Below the pieces are notes generated by a model. That model saw nothing but the letters and a program-made list of their open reading frames with translations, ran no database searches and had not been told where the DNA came from. From positions 85,978-149,977 of the forward strand of contig NW_003101641.1 of assembly GCF_000003855.2 (NCBI RefSeq): a DNA stretch of 64,000 nucleotides. The letters are read 5' to 3'. This document shows, piece by piece, positions 62,336 to 64,000 of this stretch (position 1 is its first letter; the number at the start of each line of letters is the position of its first letter). Position numbers and translations under genes: made by a program. This DNA is from Blastomyces gilchristii SLH14081. Taxonomy: Eukaryota > Ascomycota > Eurotiomycetes > Onygenales > Ajellomycetaceae.

Positions 62336-63024
62336 GAGAGAGAAAGTGCGGGAATCAGTGATTGAAGTGAGTATTTATACACATACACAGTGAAGCTTCA
62401 GAGTGAAAGAATAGAAATTTCATAAGTTTTTCAGCTAAGAATCAGTGACCGAGAATTGAAGCTTTCAGCAGAATCTGTGAAGTGTAATAGAGTAGTCTAT
62501 ATGATTGATCAGATGCAGTCTGTCACATTAATCCTTTCTTTTCAGAAGTGATATAGAATTGTAAGTGTATAGTTTTCATTAGTCAAGAGCTGCTGTCTCA
62601 GATAATACAGAGCTCAGAGTTCAGGTTAGATAATTATAGTTAACTCATTTCATAAAATATTATCAGCTGCAGCTGTAGAATCTCTTATTGAGATTATCTT
62701 CAATCTCTTATTTAAGTTTATTATCTTCTTCTATAATCTCTGACAGCTGTCAGTTGAAAGTCAGTTGAGAAGAGAATAGATTAATGATGATACAGCAGAG
62801 TAAGCTTATATAAAAGATATTATAAATCTCTGATAATATGTTAAGATAGTAGTTATAACTGTCTAGAACTTCTATCACTTTATACTTAGTATAATGATAA
62901 TTCAATATATAAGATGAGTGTGTAATCTGTATATTCTTAAGATTCAATCATATCAGATCTTCTATCTTATATTATTGAATAAGATCTCAGTGAACATTGA
63001 TTCAATTGTCTTAATCTTGTTTAG
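62336..63024 (-). mobile_element. 3' portion of a second copy of the 13-19 kb Gypsy family
   Basis: LTR fragment (about 62336-62527, ending GTCTGTCACA) plus internal sequence 62528-63024 colinear with about 13650-14130. The 5' tip of the LTR is missing. It is interrupted at 63025 by a LINE. It includes an open 65-codon minus-strand stretch (62947-62750) with the integrase C-terminal pattern YNYYLNILSEIYNIFYISLL. Confidence 0.8.
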
Positions 63025-63026
63025 TT

Positions 63027-64000
63027 ATTATTATTATTATTATTATTATTCTTCAATTATAGATGTATGCAGTCAGAGACTATAACATCTACCTGAGAAC
63101 TTTTAGTTCTCAGGGTTTTTCCTATGTCTGTAAAGTTAACTATTATACATTCATCAATTTCAGATATGCAAAATCAGAAAATTCCAGCCTAGAATACAAA
63201 AACTGTTTACAAATTGCAGTGTTTTAACATCTTTTGATACTTTGAAATCATTTGACAATATCATGACAAAGGAAAAGAGAAAAAGAACACAGTCTCAAAG
63301 ATAGACACATTAAATAGATAGTATAGAAAGAAATTGAAAGAAAAAGATAAAGAAAAAGATAAAGTAAAGAGAGACTATAACAAAACAAATTATTAAAAGA
63401 GAGTGTATAGCTGTTTTAACAGACTATATCTGATTGATTTCCTCCTCTTCATATTCAGATAATTCTGAATTTAGCCATTTTCTTATAGCTGCTTGAGTTT
63501 CTGATAGAAAGTCTATTAAGTATTTAATTCCTGTCTCAGTTGAGAATAAGAATCTCATATTTAATTAATTTAGATCATACTTCTCTTTCAATCTGGTGCT
63601 GAGACTATTGTATAATGCACAGTGTATTACAATATGCTTAGAATTCTCATTTGTATTGCAGAATGAGCATTCTGTTGAGTCAAATCTATCATCAAATCTT
63701 TGTATATAAGATTTGAAATAGCCATGTCCTAGTTTCAGCTGTATTATAGATGAGAATATTTTCTTTTTACATTTAATTAAACAAGATTTCCACTTGGGTT
63801 TTGTTTCAAATCTTGAATAATGTATACTCTTCTTTTGTTTCTGTCAGCTTTCATTTCACTTATCTAAACAAGATTCTTTTATTTTTCTCTTTATAAAAGA
63901 TCAGGACACAATTTTTTGAATAGATCTGCTTAATTTTACATTCTTTTTTACAGCTGAATCAGTCAATTCATTATCATGAATATTCATATGAGCAGGAACT
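63027..64000 (-). mobile_element. LINE 3' end, running off the window
   Basis: Begins with (ATT)n (about 63025-63052), then the shared LINE 3' UTR and the ORF2 C-terminus with its zinc motif and RNase H tail. Colinear with 49862 to about 50830. Less mutated than the first LINE. It continues beyond the window. Confidence 0.87.

Noticed and set aside
5700..64000. AT-rich block as mitochondrial DNA insertion or plastid-like sequence
   Set aside because: No mitochondrial gene is readable, whereas LTR, LINE and Helitron protein motifs are found throughout.

Overview
The window is nuclear DNA from a filamentous ascomycete (Pezizomycotina). The evidence is the short GT-AG introns of 67-104 bp in the two intact genes, Tad1-type LINEs, chromodomain Ty3/Gypsy elements and a RIP-like hypermutation pattern. 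A recurrent TACGGAGTA motif would fit a eurotiomycete, but that is a weak guess.

Positions 1 to about 5680 are ordinary gene-bearing sequence of balanced base composition. They hold two minus-strand genes in tandem: a four-exon cystathionine beta-synthase gene (1206-3026) and a three-exon alpha/beta hydrolase gene (3611-4714). At about 5.69 kb the composition changes abruptly. From there to the end the DNA is an AT-rich, stop-riddled graveyard of mobile elements with no intact host gene that I can recognise.

Layout of the AT-rich block: a degenerate Helitron (about 5.7-12.7 kb, coding on the minus strand); a complete Ty3/Gypsy element (13341-19031) with two 309-bp LTRs and a 5-bp target duplication; a hAT-like miniature element inserted in its own sibling (19619-20639); a Copia relic (about 22.0-23.9 kb) with a 370-bp unmutated island; a Tad-like LINE (about 24.7-30.8 kb); a repeat of about 970 bp seen three times (31390, 39841, and inverted at 61077); chromodomain Gypsy relics (about 32.4-36.4 and 38.1-39.8 kb); a LINE fragment fused to a 750-bp tRNA-headed module (40418-41531); a LINE 3' end (41660-42065); an assembly gap (42639-42815); a long inverted repeat with further miniature elements (43.2-45.4 kb); a second Copia relic (about 45.8-47.1 kb); a Gypsy relic (about 47.2-58.9 kb) split by a 6.3-kb LINE/module chimera flanked by a 13-bp target duplication; unclassified sequence (58.9-61.1 kb); head-to-head LTRs (62039-62527); and another LINE (63027 to the window end).

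The most notable points are as follows. (1) The same 748-750 bp tRNA-headed module is joined, at the same module end, to two different internal positions of the LINE. This is what template switching during target-primed reverse transcription would produce. (2) Five copies of a 506-507 bp non-autonomous element carry 8-bp target duplications, one of them inserted in a sibling. (3) The hypermutation seems to remove CpC/GpG and CpG while leaving many CpA/TpG, unlike textbook RIP. (4) Short islands have escaped the mutation. Domain assignments in the decayed elements come from reading all frames by eye; stops and frameshifts are ubiquitous, so element coordinates are approximate unless a terminal repeat or target duplication fixes them.
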